Positions 44,898 through 54,836 of a stretch of DNA of 64,000 bases are shown in pieces. Positions within the stretch are counted from its first letter, which is position 1; each line of letters starts with the position of its first letter. Origin of the DNA: Arthrobacter sp. zg-Y919 (GTDB taxonomy: Bacteria; Actinomycetota; Actinomycetes; Actinomycetales; Micrococcaceae). The notes below the pieces were generated by a model. The model did not search any database. It worked only from the letters and a program-made list of their open reading frames with translations, and was not told the origin of the DNA. The DNA lies in the NCBI RefSeq assembly GCF_030142045.1, contig NZ_CP126242.1, forward strand, positions 1,860,001 through 1,924,000, read 5' to 3'. The translations under genes and the position numbers were made by a program.

Positions 44898-47800
44898 CTA
44901 CACGTCCAGGCAGGCCGGCCCCAGCAGCACCTTCAGGTCGCCGAACAGGGACGGAGTGGGGTTGACCCGCATATCCACGCCCAGCTTCATCACTTCCACC
45001 GTGCGGGATCCGTTGAGCCGGATCTGCACCTCGGAGGTGCCCGGATGTGTCCGGAGCACGTCACCCAGCTGGGTCACCACGGTTTCGGTCGCCTTGTAGG
45101 TGGCCATGGAGATGACCACCGGACCGGAATGGCCCTCGCTGAGGTCGGGAACGGTGAGTTCCTGCGCGTTCAGCGTCACGGCGCCGTCGTCCCGGCGCTG
45201 CAGCCGGCCGCGGACCACCACGATCAGGTCCTCGGCCAGTACCGCGGCAATCGGTCCGTAGACCTGGCCGAAGAACATGACCTCCATGGAGCCTGCCAGG
45301 TCCTCGATTTCACAGCGTGCATACGCGTTGCCGCTGTTCTTGGCAATCCTGCGCTGCAGCGAGGTGATCATGCCCGCAATGGTGACGATGGCGCCGTCGG
45401 CCGGGCCGTCCTCCCCCACGATGTTGGTGATCGACGAGTCCGCGTGCTGGCTGAGGATGCCTTCCAGGCCCTGCAGCGGATGGTCCGAGACATACAGGCC
45501 AAGCATGTCCCGCTCGAAGGAGAGCTTGTCCTTCTTCTCCCACTCCGGCAGGTCCGGGATGTCGATACTGATCGAGTCCTCCGGCTCCTGGTCGGAAATG
45601 GCGGCGAACAGGTCGAACTGGCCCACAGCCTCGTTGCGCTTGAGCACCACCACGGAGTCGATGGCTTCTTCGTGGATCATTGCCAGCGGGCGGCGGGCAT
45701 GGCCCATCGAGTCGAAGGCGCCGGCCTTGATCAGGGACTCGATGGTGCGCTTGTTGCACACCACCGCCGGAACCTTCATCAGGAAGTCCTTGAAGTTGGT
45801 GTAGGCACCCTTCTCTTCCCGGGCCGCCACCATCGCCTGCACCACGTTGGTGCCGACGTTGCGGATAGCGCCCATGCCGAAGCGGATGTCCTTGCCCACA
45901 GGGGTGAAGTTCACCGAGGACTCGTTCACGTCCGGCGGCAGCACCGTAATGCCCATCTTGCGGCATTCATTCAGGTACAGGGCGAGCTTGTCCTTGTCAT
46001 CACCCACGGAGGTGAGCAGGGCCGCCATGTATTCGGCCGGATACTGGGCCTTCAGGTAGGCGGTCCAGTAGGAGACGACGCCGTAGGCCGCGGAGTGCGC
46101 CTTGTTGAAGGCGTAGTCGGAGAAGGGCAGCAGGATGTCCCAGAGCGCCTTGATGGCCGCTTCGGAGTAGCCGCGGTCCACCATGCCCTGGTGGAAACCG
46201 GCGTACTGCTTATCCAGCTCCGATTTCTTCTTCTTGCCCATGGCACGGCGGAGGATATCTGCCTGGCCCAGGCTGAACCCCGCCACCTTCTGGGCGATGG
46301 CCATCACCTGCTCCTGATAGACAATCAGGCCGTAGGTGGTGTTCAGGATTTCCGCGAGCGGTTCCTCGAGCTCCGGGTGGATCGGGGTGATTTCCTGCTG
46401 GCCGGTCTTGCGCAGGGCGTAGTTCGTGTGCGAGTTCGCACCCATGGGACCCGGCCGGTACAGGGCGATGACAGCGGAGATGTCTTCAAAGTTATCCGGA
46501 CGCATGCTCTTGAGCAGCGACCGCATAGGCCCGCCGTCGAGCTGGAAGACGCCCAGCGTGTCACCGCTGGCAAGGAGGTCGTAGGCTTCCTTCAAATCCA
46601 GCGGCAGGTCTTCCAGGACCAGGTCCTCGCCGCGGTTGTTCTTGATGTTCTCCACCGCGTCGGAGACGATCGTCAGGTTCCGCAGGCCGAGGAAGTCCAT
46701 CTTGATCAGCCCCAGGCCTTCGCAGGTGGGGTAATCGAACTGCGTGATGACCTGGCCGTCCTGCTCGCGGCGCATGATCGGGATGATGTCGATCAGCGGA
46801 TCGGAGGACATGATCACGCCGGCGGCGTGCACGCCCCACTGGCGCTTCAGGCCTTCAAGCCCCAGAGCGGTCTCGAACACACGCTGGGAATCCGGGTCGG
46901 TGCGCAGCAGTTCGCGCAGCTCCTCGGCCTCCCCGTAGCGCTTGGCTTCCTTGTTGTGCACGTCGGCCAGGGACAGGCCTTTGCCCATCACGTCCGGCGG
47001 CATCGCCTTGGTCAGGCGTTCTCCGACCGAGAAGGGGTACCCCATCACGCGGGAGGAGTCCTTCAGGGCCTGCTTGGCCTTGATGGTGCCGTAGGTGACG
47101 ATCATGGCAACGCGCTCGTCGCCGTACTTCTCTGTCACGTAGTGGATCACTTCGGAGCGGCGCCGATCATCGAAGTCGACGTCGAAGTCAGGCATGGACA
47201 CGCGGTCCGGGTTCAGGAAGCGCTCGAAGATCAGGCCGTGCTGCAGCGGGTCCAGGTCCGTGATGCCCATCGCGTAGGCAGCCATTGAGCCGGCACCGGA
47301 GCCACGGCCCGGGCCGACCCGGATGCCGTTCTTCTTCGCCCAGTTGATGAAGTCGGCCACCACCAGGAAGTAGCCGGGAAAGCCCATCTGGACGATAATG
47401 CCGACCTCATAGTTGGCACGCTTGCGCACGTCGTCGGAGATGCCGCCCGGGTAGCGGCGCTGCAGGCCCGCTTCGACCTCCTTGACGAACCAGGACTCCT
47501 CGTTCTCACCCTCCGGAGTCGGAAAGCGCGGCATGTAGTTGGCCTTGGTGTTGAACTCGACGTCGCAGCGCTCGGCGATGAGCAGGGTGTTGTCGCAGGC
47601 GTCCGGGTGGTCGCGGAAGATGGCCCGCATTTCGTCCGGGGACTTGAGGTAGAACTCGTCGGCGTCGAACTTGAACCGTTTGGGGTCGGCCAGCGAGGAG
47701 CCGGACTGCACGCACAGCAGCGCCGCATGCGCGGAGGCGTCTTCGGCGTGGGTGTAGTGCAGGTCGTTGGTGGCCACCAGTGGCAGCTGCAGCTCGCGGG

Positions 47801-48437
47801 CCAGCTTGATCAGGTCCGCCTGCACGTTCCGCTCGATGTCCAGCCCGTGGTCCATCAGCTCGCAGAAGAAGTTTTCCTTGCCAAAGATGTCGCGGAAGTC
47901 CGATGCCGCCTGGACGGCCTCCCGGTACAGTCCCAGGCGCAGCTTGGTCTGGACTTCGCCGGAGGGGCAGCCGGTGGTGGCAATCAGGCCCTTGCCGTAG
48001 GTCTGCAGGAGGTCCCGGTCCATGCGCGGCTTGTAGAGGTAGCCTTCGAGCGAGGCCAGGGAGGACATCCGGAAGAGGTTGTGCATCCCCTCGGTGCTCT
48101 CGGCCCACATGGTCATGTGGGTGTAGGCGCCGGCACCGGACACGTCGTTGCGGCCGCCGTCGCCCCACTTCACACGCGTCTTGTCCGCGCGGGCGGTACC
48201 CGGGGTGAGGTAGGCCTCCACGCCGATGATCGGCTTGATGCCGGCGCCGCGGGCCTTGTTCCAGAAGTCGAAGGCGCCGAACACAAAACCGTGGTCGGTG
48301 GTTGCCAGGGCATTCATGCCCAGCTCGTCGGCGTGGCTGAACAGATCCGTCAGCCGGGCAGCCCCGTCGAGCATCGAATATTCGGTGTGGTTGTGAAGAT
48401 GGACAAACGATTTCGACGTACTAGTTGCTGAAGCCAC
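44898..48437 (-). CDS. dnaE: DNA polymerase III subunit alpha
   Basis: This 1179-residue protein is the replicative polymerase. It starts with a PHP domain (FVHLHNHTEYSMLDGAARL), has the polymerase metal motif MPDFDVDFDD near residue 418, the helix-hairpin-helix/tip region around 830-920 and a C-terminal OB fold (residues 1000-1090). It is the DnaE1 type used by actinobacteria. The GTG start at 48437 lies 6 nt after TAGAAT, without a Shine-Dalgarno sequence. It ends 12 bases from the convergent YhgE-type gene. Confidence 0.97.
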   Translation of the reverse strand: MASATSTSKSFVHLHNHTEYSMLDGAARLTDLFSHADELGMNALATTDHGFVFGAFDFWNKARGAGIKPIIGVEAYLTPGTARADKTRVKWGDGGRNDVSGAGAYTHMTMWAESTEGMHNLFRMSSLASLEGYLYKPRMDRDLLQTYGKGLIATTGCPSGEVQTKLRLGLYREAVQAASDFRDIFGKENFFCELMDHGLDIERNVQADLIKLARELQLPLVATNDLHYTHAEDASAHAALLCVQSGSSLADPKRFKFDADEFYLKSPDEMRAIFRDHPDACDNTLLIAERCDVEFNTKANYMPRFPTPEGENEESWFVKEVEAGLQRRYPGGISDDVRKRANYEVGIIVQMGFPGYFLVVADFINWAKKNGIRVGPGRGSGAGSMAAYAMGITDLDPLQHGLIFERFLNPDRVSMPDFDVDFDDRRRSEVIHYVTEKYGDERVAMIVTYGTIKAKQALKDSSRVMGYPFSVGERLTKAMPPDVMGKGLSLADVHNKEAKRYGEAEELRELLRTDPDSQRVFETALGLEGLKRQWGVHAAGVIMSSDPLIDIIPIMRREQDGQVITQFDYPTCEGLGLIKMDFLGLRNLTIVSDAVENIKNNRGEDLVLEDLPLDLKEAYDLLASGDTLGVFQLDGGPMRSLLKSMRPDNFEDISAVIALYRPGPMGANSHTNYALRKTGQQEITPIHPELEEPLAEILNTTYGLIVYQEQVMAIAQKVAGFSLGQADILRRAMGKKKKSELDKQYAGFHQGMVDRGYSEAAIKALWDILLPFSDYAFNKAHSAAYGVVSYWTAYLKAQYPAEYMAALLTSVGDDKDKLALYLNECRKMGITVLPPDVNESSVNFTPVGKDIRFGMGAIRNVGTNVVQAMVAAREEKGAYTNFKDFLMKVPAVVCNKRTIESLIKAGAFDSMGHARRPLAMIHEEAIDSVVVLKRNEAVGQFDLFAAISDQEPEDSISIDIPDLPEWEKKDKLSFERDMLGLYVSDHPLQGLEGILSQHADSSITNIVGEDGPADGAIVTIAGMITSLQRRIAKNSGNAYARCEIEDLAGSMEVMFFGQVYGPIAAVLAEDLIVVVRGRLQRRDDGAVTLNAQELTVPDLSEGHSGPVVISMATYKATETVVTQLGDVLRTHPGTSEVQIRLNGSRTVEVMKLGVDMRVNPTPSLFGDLKVLLGPACLDV

Positions 48438-48443
48438 CAGTAC

Positions 48444-48449
48444 ATTCTA
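48444..48449 (-). promoter_or_regulatory. -10 element of dnaE (leaderless type)
   Basis: TAGAAT on the minus strand lies 6 nt before the GTG start of dnaE at 48437. Confidence 0.55.
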
Positions 48450-48508
48450 GGCCCCCGGGCGCGGCGTGTCGGACGCCGCCGCGCCGGGTGCGGTCCCCCT
48501 GGAAGGGC

Positions 48509-49444
48509 CTAGACCTCGCCGCTGCGCAGAGCGTCGACGGCGTACTGCAGGTCCTGCGGGTACTCGCTGACGAACTCGACATATTCCCCCGTGGCGGGGT
48601 GGGTGAAGCCCAGTTTCCGGGCGTGCAGCCACTGGCGGGTGAGCCCCAGCTCGGCCGCCAGCTTCGCGTCGGCACCGTAGGTGAGGTCTCCCGCACAGGG
48701 GTGCCGCAGGGCCGAGAAGTGGACGCGGATCTGGTGTGTGCGTCCCGTCTCCAGGTGCACTTCCACCAGCGAAGCCTTCCCGAAGGCCTCCAGCACCTCG
48801 TAGTGGGTCACCGATGGACGGCCGCCCTCGACGACGGCAAACCGCCAGTCGTAGCCCGGGTGCCGGCCGATCGGGGCGTCAATAGTGCCCTTCAGCGGAT
48901 CGGGCAGTCCCTGGACCACTGCGTGGTACATCTTGTCGACGGTGCGTTCCTTGAACGCCTGCTTCAGCAGCGTGTAGGCATGCTCGGTCTTGGCAACCAC
49001 CATGACTCCGGACGTGCCGACGTCGAGCCGGTGGACAATGCCCTGGCGCTCAGGGGCGCCGGAAGTGGAGATCCGGTAACCGGCAGCGGCCAGCGCGCCG
49101 ACCACTGTGGGACCAACCCATCCGGGTGAGGGATGCGCAGCTACCCCGACGGGCTTGTCGATAACCACGAAGTGTTCATCGTCCGCCAGGATCAGCAGGT
49201 CGTCGACAGGCTCGACGACGACGGCCAGCGGGTCGCGCTGCTCCGGCACGTCCGCGGTGATTTCCTGTCCGGCATGCAGTTTGTCGGACTTGGACAGCAC
49301 CCGGCCGCCGGAACTGAAGTAACCGTCGGCGCACCAGGTGGCGGCGGTGTTACGGGAAACGTCCAGCAGCCCGGCGAGAACGGCATCGGCACGCTTGCCG
49401 TCTGCTTCTTCGGGGACCGCGAACACGGCATGCAGTTCATTCAT
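48509..49444 (-). CDS. RluA/RluD family pseudouridine synthase
   Basis: This 311-residue enzyme changes uridine to pseudouridine in rRNA. It has an N-terminal S4 RNA-binding domain (residues 14-75) and the catalytic domain with Asp141 in [12 protein letters not shown]. The arrangement and length match RluD, which acts on 23S rRNA helix 69, but RluA/RluC are not fully excluded. Its ATG overlaps the lspA stop by 4 bases. In Bacillus and many actinobacteria lspA and this gene are also adjacent. Confidence 0.93.
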   Translation of the reverse strand: MNELHAVFAVPEEADGKRADAVLAGLLDVSRNTAATWCADGYFSSGGRVLSKSDKLHAGQEITADVPEQRDPLAVVVEPVDDLLILADDEHFVVIDKPVGVAAHPSPGWVGPTVVGALAAAGYRISTSGAPERQGIVHRLDVGTSGVMVVAKTEHAYTLLKQAFKERTVDKMYHAVVQGLPDPLKGTIDAPIGRHPGYDWRFAVVEGGRPSVTHYEVLEAFGKASLVEVHLETGRTHQIRVHFSALRHPCAGDLTYGADAKLAAELGLTRQWLHARKLGFTHPATGEYVEFVSEYPQDLQYAVDALRSGEV

Positions 49445-50028
49445 CGTGCTTCCCCTCCATCGTGCTGCTTCACTTCTGTGCGTGTGGACGGCGTGCGTAC
49501 GCCGTCCATACCGATGCCGCGCAGGGTCAGCAGGCAGACCAGGATGACGCCGCTGACTACGCAGGAATCGGCGATGTTGAAGATGGCGAAGTTCGGGAAG
49601 GCGATGAAGTCCACTACGTGGCCCTGCCCGAAGGACGGTTCGCGGAAGAGCCGGTCGGTTAGGTTGCCGAGGGCACCGCCGAGCACCAGGCCCAGGGCGG
49701 TGGCCCAGGCGAGGGACCGCAGGCGGAACATCAGATAGACCAGGAACCCGGCAACCAGCACCATGATGATCGTGAAGACCCAGGTGTAGTCGGTGCCGAT
49801 GGAAAACGCAGCCCCGGGATTGCGGATGAAGTGCCAGCGCAGAACGGGCGGCAGGACGTCGGTCACCTGCCCCTCGGTCATGGTGCGGACAACCCACATC
49901 TTGGTGAGCTGGTCGGCGACGACGGCGGCAACCGCCAGCGCGAGCATGGTGTACGCGGAGGTGCTCCTCCGGGCGCGGCCGCGCTCGGCGCCGGCGCTGC
50001 CCGGTGTCTGCGGTGAGGAAGTGGTCAT
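49441..50028 (-). CDS. lspA: Lipoprotein signal peptidase (signal peptidase II)
   Basis: This 195-residue membrane protease cleaves the signal peptide of prolipoproteins. Four membrane segments are visible (about 28-46, 68-73 with surrounding loop, 82-100, 108-120 and 148-170), and the catalytic Asp pair is Asp125 in GNLTDRL and Asp154 in FNIADS. The block [10 protein letters not shown] (69-78) is typical. Overlaps the pseudouridine synthase gene by 4 bases. There is no strong ribosome binding site before the ATG. Confidence 0.96.
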   Translation of the reverse strand: MTTSSPQTPGSAGAERGRARRSTSAYTMLALAVAAVVADQLTKMWVVRTMTEGQVTDVLPPVLRWHFIRNPGAAFSIGTDYTWVFTIIMVLVAGFLVYLMFRLRSLAWATALGLVLGGALGNLTDRLFREPSFGQGHVVDFIAFPNFAIFNIADSCVVSGVILVCLLTLRGIGMDGVRTPSTRTEVKQHDGGEAR

Positions 50029-50081
50029 GGTGCTTTCGTGATCTGGTGCCTGCCCGATTCATCGTGCAGGCAAGATGGAAC

Positions 50082-50128
50082 AAAAACCAAGGGCCGGCGG
50101 CCGGGGTTACCCGGCCACCGGCCCTTGG
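50082..50128 (-). terminator. Intrinsic terminator after divIVA
   Basis: On the minus strand CCAAGGGCCGGTGGCCGG pairs with the matching arm around a short AACC loop and is followed by TTTTTG. It is the cleanest terminator in the window and ends the divIVA unit before lspA. Confidence 0.9.
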
Positions 50129-50247
50129 TGAGTTATACGGTATTGCTACCTTATCCCTACTTTACTTCTACTCTGCTTCTGCTTTTTCCTACTTGACGAC
50201 TCTGTTAGTGCCAATCCAGTAGTTCAGGTCCAGGACCATCGGCGCAA

Positions 50248-50904
50248 TTACGCGTCTGCGGTCTCCGAAGCGACAGAACCGCGTGCATCCAGGTCACGCA
50301 GCTGGCCTTCGATGTAAGCCTTCAGGCGTGAACGGTAGTCGCGCTCGAATCCGCGGAGCTGCTCAACCTTGCGCTCCAGGACAGCCTTCTGCTGCTCCAG
50401 GGTGCTGAGGATCTTGCGGCTCTTCTCCTGGGCGTCGCTGACGAGGCCGCTGGCTTCGATCTGTGCTTCCGCAATGATCTTGTCGCGCTGCTCAACGCCG
50501 GCACCAACGTAGTCATCGTGCATCTTCTGGGCCATGGCCAGGATGCCGGCTGCGCTCTCAGTGCTGTTGCCGTTGGAAGCTGCGAGGGGCTCCGGCTTGT
50601 GCTCGACCGGCGCCGGACGCTCTTCGACGCGCGGAGCTTCGACCTTCGGCTCCGGCTTCGGCTCCTCGCGGACCTGCTCGGTCTTCGGGGCAGCTGCCAC
50701 CGGGGCGGGGACCGAGTTGGAGGAGGACCCGCCGGCCGCGGCGTCAGCCAGCTGGCGGCGGAGGTCTTCGTTTTCGGAGTTCAGCCGGCGCAGTTCCACC
50801 ACGATCTCGTCGAGGAAGTCATCGACTTCGTCCTGGTCATAGCCTTCCCGGAATTTGGTCGGCTGGAACCGCTTGTTGACAACATCTTCTGGCGTCAGAG
50901 CCAT
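50248..50904 (-). CDS. divIVA: DivIVA/Wag31 family cell-pole protein
   Basis: This 218-residue protein marks cell poles and division sites and guides wall growth in actinobacteria. The N-terminal membrane-binding domain has the pattern PTKFREGYDQDEVDDFLDEI at about residues 15-34, a Pro/Glu/Lys-rich linker covers 60-110, and residues 120-205 form a long coiled coil. GAGGTGA lies 7 nt before the ATG. It sits in the order sepF-yggT-divIVA as in other actinobacteria, with its own terminator. Confidence 0.96.
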   Translation of the reverse strand: MALTPEDVVNKRFQPTKFREGYDQDEVDDFLDEIVVELRRLNSENEDLRRQLADAAAGGSSSNSVPAPVAAAPKTEQVREEPKPEPKVEAPRVEERPAPVEHKPEPLAASNGNSTESAAGILAMAQKMHDDYVGAGVEQRDKIIAEAQIEASGLVSDAQEKSRKILSTLEQQKAVLERKVEQLRGFERDYRSRLKAYIEGQLRDLDARGSVASETADA

Positions 50905-50922
50905 CTGGTCACCTCATACTGG

Positions 50923-50955
50923 ATTATAAGATTCGCCTGCGAGTCAAGCAGGCGG
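50923..50955 (-). promoter_or_regulatory. Candidate divIVA promoter and hairpin
   Basis: TATAAT (50928-50923, minus strand) lies 18 bases before the divIVA ATG. TTGACT is found upstream but with a spacer of only about 13 bp, which is short. CGCCTG and CAGGCG arms (50935-50955) form a dyad over the -35 region. Confidence 0.45.
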
Positions 50956-51060
50956 TTCTACGTAGAGAAATACGGACATACAAAATGTGGGGTTGTATTC
51001 GCTTTCACACTATATCGTTTGGGTTCCGAAAACTAACCGGACCCCAGCGGCGCCTGACTG

Positions 51061-51351
51061 CTAGCGCGCGACGCCGACGACAATCTGCGTGAGTATCGAT
51101 ACGAGGATAAACAGCACGAGGAAGGCCAGGTCCAGCGCCACGCCGCCAAGCCGCAGCGGCGGGATGATGCGCCTGAACAACCGCACCGGGGGGTCGGTGA
51201 CACCGTACACGCCTGTGGCGAGCACGAGGGCCGGTCCCTTGGGCCGCCACTGCCGGGCAAACATCTGCACGGCGTCGTACACGATCCGCAGGATGAGTGC
51301 GAGCTGGAAAAGCACCAGCACCAAATACACCAGTGGAAGAATGATATTCAC
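51061..51351 (-). CDS. yggT: YggT family membrane protein
   Basis: This 96-residue protein has two membrane segments (about 6-26 and 72-94) and the loop TDPPVRLFRRIIPPLRLGG (about 51-69), the diagnostic YggT motif. In actinobacteria and other Gram-positives the gene sits between sepF and divIVA and is linked to division or membrane stability, but the mechanism is not known. GTG at 51351 was chosen because it starts just before the first membrane segment; longer in-frame versions add a sequence that does not look coding. Confidence 0.88.
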   Translation of the reverse strand: MNIILPLVYLVLVLFQLALILRIVYDAVQMFARQWRPKGPALVLATGVYGVTDPPVRLFRRIIPPLRLGGVALDLAFLVLFILVSILTQIVVGVAR

Positions 51352-51415
51352 GCGCAGGGTTTCATTTCCGGAAGTCGGTCGGCAGCTCCCGCGGCCCGTT
51401 GATACGGGCCTTGGG

Positions 51416-51946
51416 TTAGCTCTGGTTAAAGAAAGTGGCTTGCGATTCGCTGATCTTCTTGTCGTCGCCCAGGACTTCAACATAGGAAGGCGACAGCAGG
51501 AAGACCTTGTTGGTCACACGCTCAATGCTACCGCGCAGGCCGAAGACAAGGCCCGCGGAGAAGTCGACGAGCCGCTTGGCATCCGCCTCCCCCATGTCGG
51601 TGACGTTCATGATGACGGGGATGCCGTCACGGAAGCTTTCACCGATGAGCTTGGCGTCATTGTAGGAACGGGGGTGGACGGTGGTGATCTGACGCAGGCC
51701 GGACACGTCCTCACGGGACGACGGTGCGCGCTTGATGGGTGTCACGGGTGCGCGGTACTCCTCCACTGCATTGCGGACGACGGGGGCGGGAACAGCCTCC
51801 GGTGCCTCCTCGTCGGGCTCATGGATGGGAGCATAATCTTCCTCCCGGGCAGGAGCTTCCCGCAGCTGCCGCTGTTCGGACTCGTAGTGCTCGTCACCAT
51901 CGGCGAGCCCAAGGTAAATCATTGTCCTGCGCATTGCGCCAGCCAT
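51416..51946 (-). CDS. sepF: Cell division protein SepF
   Basis: This 176-residue protein anchors FtsZ filaments to the membrane. The N-terminal helix ([16 protein letters not shown]) is the membrane-binding part, residues 20-80 are a variable linker, and 85-165 form the SepF domain ([19 protein letters not shown], then [10 protein letters not shown] and [12 protein letters not shown]). GAGGAG lies 6 nt before the ATG. It is downstream of ftsZ, pgeF and the PLP protein gene and upstream of yggT. Confidence 0.96.
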   Translation of the reverse strand: MAGAMRRTMIYLGLADGDEHYESEQRQLREAPAREEDYAPIHEPDEEAPEAVPAPVVRNAVEEYRAPVTPIKRAPSSREDVSGLRQITTVHPRSYNDAKLIGESFRDGIPVIMNVTDMGEADAKRLVDFSAGLVFGLRGSIERVTNKVFLLSPSYVEVLGDDKKISESQATFFNQS

Positions 51947-52041
51947 GGTTGCTCCTCTAATCCTTCAACGCCTAGCTGCCCATTACTGTACTGATACTGC
52001 ACGGTGCTGCGCGGCGGCTGTGTGGTGTTTGTACTTCGACG

Positions 52042-52788
52042 CTACCGTACCGGCGGGCGCGCGCCCAGAACATCGGACCCGATTCTCAGGTGTGTCGCTC
52101 CGTGGGCGACCGCGGCTTCCAGGTCCGAACTCATGCCGGCCGAAATGCTCCGGGCATCCGGGTATTGGCGCTGCAGCTGCGCCGAGAGCTGCTGCAGCCG
52201 GCCGAAGGCTTCCCCGGCGTCTGCGCCGAGCGGCGCCACGGCCATCAGGCCGGTGAGCACCAGTCCGTTTGTGGCGGCTACGGCCTCGGCCAGCCGGGGC
52301 AGGTCCCCGGGGTCGGCTCCCCCGCGCCCGGGATCTGCTGCCCGTGCAGCCTCGGGGCGCAGGTCCACCTGGAGGAAGCACGAGAGGTCCGCGCGGGGGG
52401 CGGCGCCGTCGTCTTCCCGGCGCCGCTGCTCCGCGGCCATCGCCTTGCCGAGTGCGCCGATCAGGGAGGCGCGGTCCACCGAGTGCACGGCGGCGGCATA
52501 GCGGACCACGGACTTGGCCTTATTGGACTGCAGCTGGCCAATAAAGTGCCAGTTCAGGTCCAGCTGCGCCAGGGCGGCCGCTTTCGCCGCGGCTTCCTGG
52601 TCCTTGTTCTCACCGACATCCCGCACGCCGAGCCGGGCCAGGATCTCGACGTCGGACGCTGGAAAGTACTTGGTGACCACTATCAGGTGCGGCTCGGCTG
52701 ATTGCCGTGCGGCGGAAGCAATGCGGCTGCGGACGTGCTGCAGCCGGTCCCGCAGCTCTTCCGCCCGGGAGGGAGTTGTTGGAGTCAT
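52042..52788 (-). CDS. YggS-type PLP homeostasis protein
   Basis: This 248-residue protein carries pyridoxal phosphate and helps keep the free level of this cofactor in balance. Lys40 in LIVVTKYFP binds PLP. Family blocks GENKDQEAAAK near residue 75 (the usual form is GENRVQE), WHFIGQLQSNKAK near 95 and AGMSSDLEAAVAHGATHLRIGS near the C-terminus are present. Residues 130-175 include an acidic/basic insert. The start at 52788 (MTPTTPSR) was chosen over a longer in-frame version. Its place between sepF and pgeF is normal in actinobacterial dcw clusters. Confidence 0.92.
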   Translation of the reverse strand: MTPTTPSRAEELRDRLQHVRSRIASAARQSAEPHLIVVTKYFPASDVEILARLGVRDVGENKDQEAAAKAAALAQLDLNWHFIGQLQSNKAKSVVRYAAAVHSVDRASLIGALGKAMAAEQRRREDDGAAPRADLSCFLQVDLRPEAARAADPGRGGADPGDLPRLAEAVAATNGLVLTGLMAVAPLGADAGEAFGRLQQLSAQLQRQYPDARSISAGMSSDLEAAVAHGATHLRIGSDVLGARPPVR

Positions 52789-52864
52789 GGTTATTCCATT
52801 ATCCCTGCCGGCTCGATCCTGCCGCTCCACGCTGCAGCTCCATCATTCCGCTCTGCGGCCGGGA

Positions 52865-53584
52865 TCACGGACGCTGCCAGACCACGCCGGCGAGCCGCCC
52901 GGTGGACGGGTCCCTCCGGTGGGAAAACAGCTGCTCATTCTCCAGCGTGCAGCCGGCTATCCGTTCCACGGCCACGCCAAGGCCGGCCAGCTGCGCCTCC
53001 GCCCCGGCCGGAAGGTCCAGGGCGGGGGTACCGCTGCGGGTGGTTGCCGCCGTCGACGGCAGCAGGGCTGCAGCTTCCGACTGCATGGCTGCCGGAACCT
53101 CGTAGCACTCTCCACAGACACAGGGGCCTATCCAGGCGCGGATACCGGCGCCGCCCGCAGCCTCGATCCGCTCGACCGCCGCAGGCAGGATGTTGTCCAG
53201 CAGGCCGCGGCGGCCGGCATGCACCGCCGCAGTCACCGGGTTTCCATCCGGACGGATACCGGCCAAAAGGACCGGCACACAGTCTGCGACCATCACCGCC
53301 AGGGGCGCACTGCCGTCCACACTGATCAACCCGTCCGCGGTGGGCGCCGTGCCGGCCGTGCCTGGCTCGGCGATGACCGCTGAGTGGACCTGGTTCATGA
53401 AGCGCAGGGAACCGGCCTGGACGCCCATCACCGACTCAAGCTCTGCCCGGCGGCGCAGGACAGCCTGCGGATCATCCCCCACATGCAAAGCGAGGTTGCC
53501 CGCAGATGTGTTGGTGAAGCCCACCCACAGGTTGTCGCCAACCTGCCGGTGCCACCAAAACATCCGGGACAACCCCTCTGTCAT
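52865..53584 (-). CDS. pgeF: Laccase-domain purine nucleoside/peptidoglycan editing factor PgeF (YfiH)
   Basis: This 239-residue protein is of the YfiH/DUF152 family. The zinc ligands are visible as His in FMNQVHSAV, Cys in ADCVPVLL and His in AVHAGRRGLL. Studied members either clear wrongly built cell-wall precursors (PgeF in E. coli) or act on purine nucleosides; older names call it polyphenol oxidase. It follows ftsZ after 55 bases, so a link with wall synthesis is plausible. The ATG at 53584 has an alternative 7 codons later. Confidence 0.92.
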   Translation of the reverse strand: MTEGLSRMFWWHRQVGDNLWVGFTNTSAGNLALHVGDDPQAVLRRRAELESVMGVQAGSLRFMNQVHSAVIAEPGTAGTAPTADGLISVDGSAPLAVMVADCVPVLLAGIRPDGNPVTAAVHAGRRGLLDNILPAAVERIEAAGGAGIRAWIGPCVCGECYEVPAAMQSEAAALLPSTAATTRSGTPALDLPAGAEAQLAGLGVAVERIAGCTLENEQLFSHRRDPSTGRLAGVVWQRP

Positions 53585-53639
53585 GCTCAGCTGTTCTTAC
53601 TCTGCTGGTCTTGCTCTGCTGTTCTGCCTATCCGGCGTC

Positions 53640-54836
53640 CTACTTCAGGAAGTCCGGCACGTCCAGGTCATCCGGGCGGCCGGTGGAAAGATCGGACTCC
53701 ACCACTGCCGGAAGATCGATGTCAAAGCCTGCATCGGCGGGGACGTCACTGTGCTGGTGCGACCGCTGCGACCAGGCCGACAGGCCTGCGGACGCCGGAG
53801 CAGCAGCTGCGAAGCCGCCTGCGGCCGGTGCGGAGGACGGCGGGGTGGCCGGCTCTGCGGGCTTGTGCGAGACCGGCTGCGAGGTGACATCCACCTGGTC
53901 GAAGCCCGCTGCGATGACCGTGACGCGTGCTTCGTCGCCCAGGGCATCGTCAATGACGGCGCCGAAGATGATGTTGGCTTCGGGGTGGGCCACTTCCTGG
54001 ACCAGGCGTGCGGCCTCGTTGATCTCGAACAGGCCGAGGTCGGAGCCGCCCTGGATGGAGAGCAGCACGCCGTGTGCGCCGTCGATCGAGGCTTCGAGCA
54101 GAGGTGAGGCTATTGCCAGTTCTGCAGCCTTGACCGCACGGTCCTCGCCGCGTGCCGAACCGATACCCATGAGCGCCGAACCGGCACCCTGCATCACGGA
54201 CTTGACGTCCGCGAAGTCAAGGTTGATCAGACCCGGGGTGGTGATGAGGTCGGTGATGCCCTGGACACCGGAGAGCAGGACCTGGTCCGCGGAGCGGAAG
54301 GCATCCAGCATCGACACATTGCGGTCGCTGATGGAAAGCAGGCGGTCATTCGGGATGACGATAAGCGTGTCGACTTCGTCGCGCAGCGTATCGATGCCCG
54401 ACTCGGCCTGGTTTGAGCGCCGGCGGCCTTCGAAGGTGAAGGGGCGGGTGACGACGCCGATGGTGAGGGCACCCAGGGAGCGGGCAATCCGGGCGACGAC
54501 GGGAGCGCCGCCGGTACCCGTTCCGCCACCTTCGCCGGCGGTCACGAAGACCATGTCGGCGCCGCGGAGGACTTCCTCGATTTCTTCGGCGTGGTCCTCG
54601 GCGGCCTTGCGGCCCACCTCGGGATCAGCGCCGGCGCCCAGTCCGCGGGTGAGCTCGCGTCCGACGTCAAGCTTGACGTCGGCGTCGCTCATGAGCAGAG
54701 CCTGCGCATCCGTGTTGATGGCGATGAACTCCACGCCGCGGAGGCCTACATCGATCATCCGGTTTACGGCGTTCACGCCACCGCCGCCGATGCCGACGAC
54801 CTTGATGACGGCCAAGTAATTCTGCGGTGCTGCCAC
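53640..54836 (-). CDS. ftsZ: Cell division GTPase FtsZ
   Basis: This 398-residue tubulin-like protein forms the division ring. The GTP-binding GGGTGTG is at residues 103-109, NTDAQAL near 41, the T7 loop [11 protein letters not shown] follows, and the C-terminus ends in [10 protein letters not shown], the usual binding site for SepF and FtsW. The linker (residues 320-385) is Ala/Pro-rich. The start is GTG at 54836, with AAGGGACACAGGAC before it. An unusually long 392-base gap separates it from ftsQ and holds palindromes and a possible promoter, so ftsZ can be transcribed apart from the dcw operon. Confidence 0.97.
   Translation of the reverse strand: MAAPQNYLAVIKVVGIGGGGVNAVNRMIDVGLRGVEFIAINTDAQALLMSDADVKLDVGRELTRGLGAGADPEVGRKAAEDHAEEIEEVLRGADMVFVTAGEGGGTGTGGAPVVARIARSLGALTIGVVTRPFTFEGRRRSNQAESGIDTLRDEVDTLIVIPNDRLLSISDRNVSMLDAFRSADQVLLSGVQGITDLITTPGLINLDFADVKSVMQGAGSALMGIGSARGEDRAVKAAELAIASPLLEASIDGAHGVLLSIQGGSDLGLFEINEAARLVQEVAHPEANIIFGAVIDDALGDEARVTVIAAGFDQVDVTSQPVSHKPAEPATPPSSAPAAGGFAAAAPASAGLSAWSQRSHQHSDVPADAGFDIDLPAVVESDLSTGRPDDLDVPDFLK

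Noticed and set aside
48509..50083. A 524-residue fusion of the pseudouridine synthase with an upstream segment
   Set aside because: The upstream part is a shadow of lspA in another frame; the true start is the ATG at 49444 in a 4-base overlap with the lspA stop.
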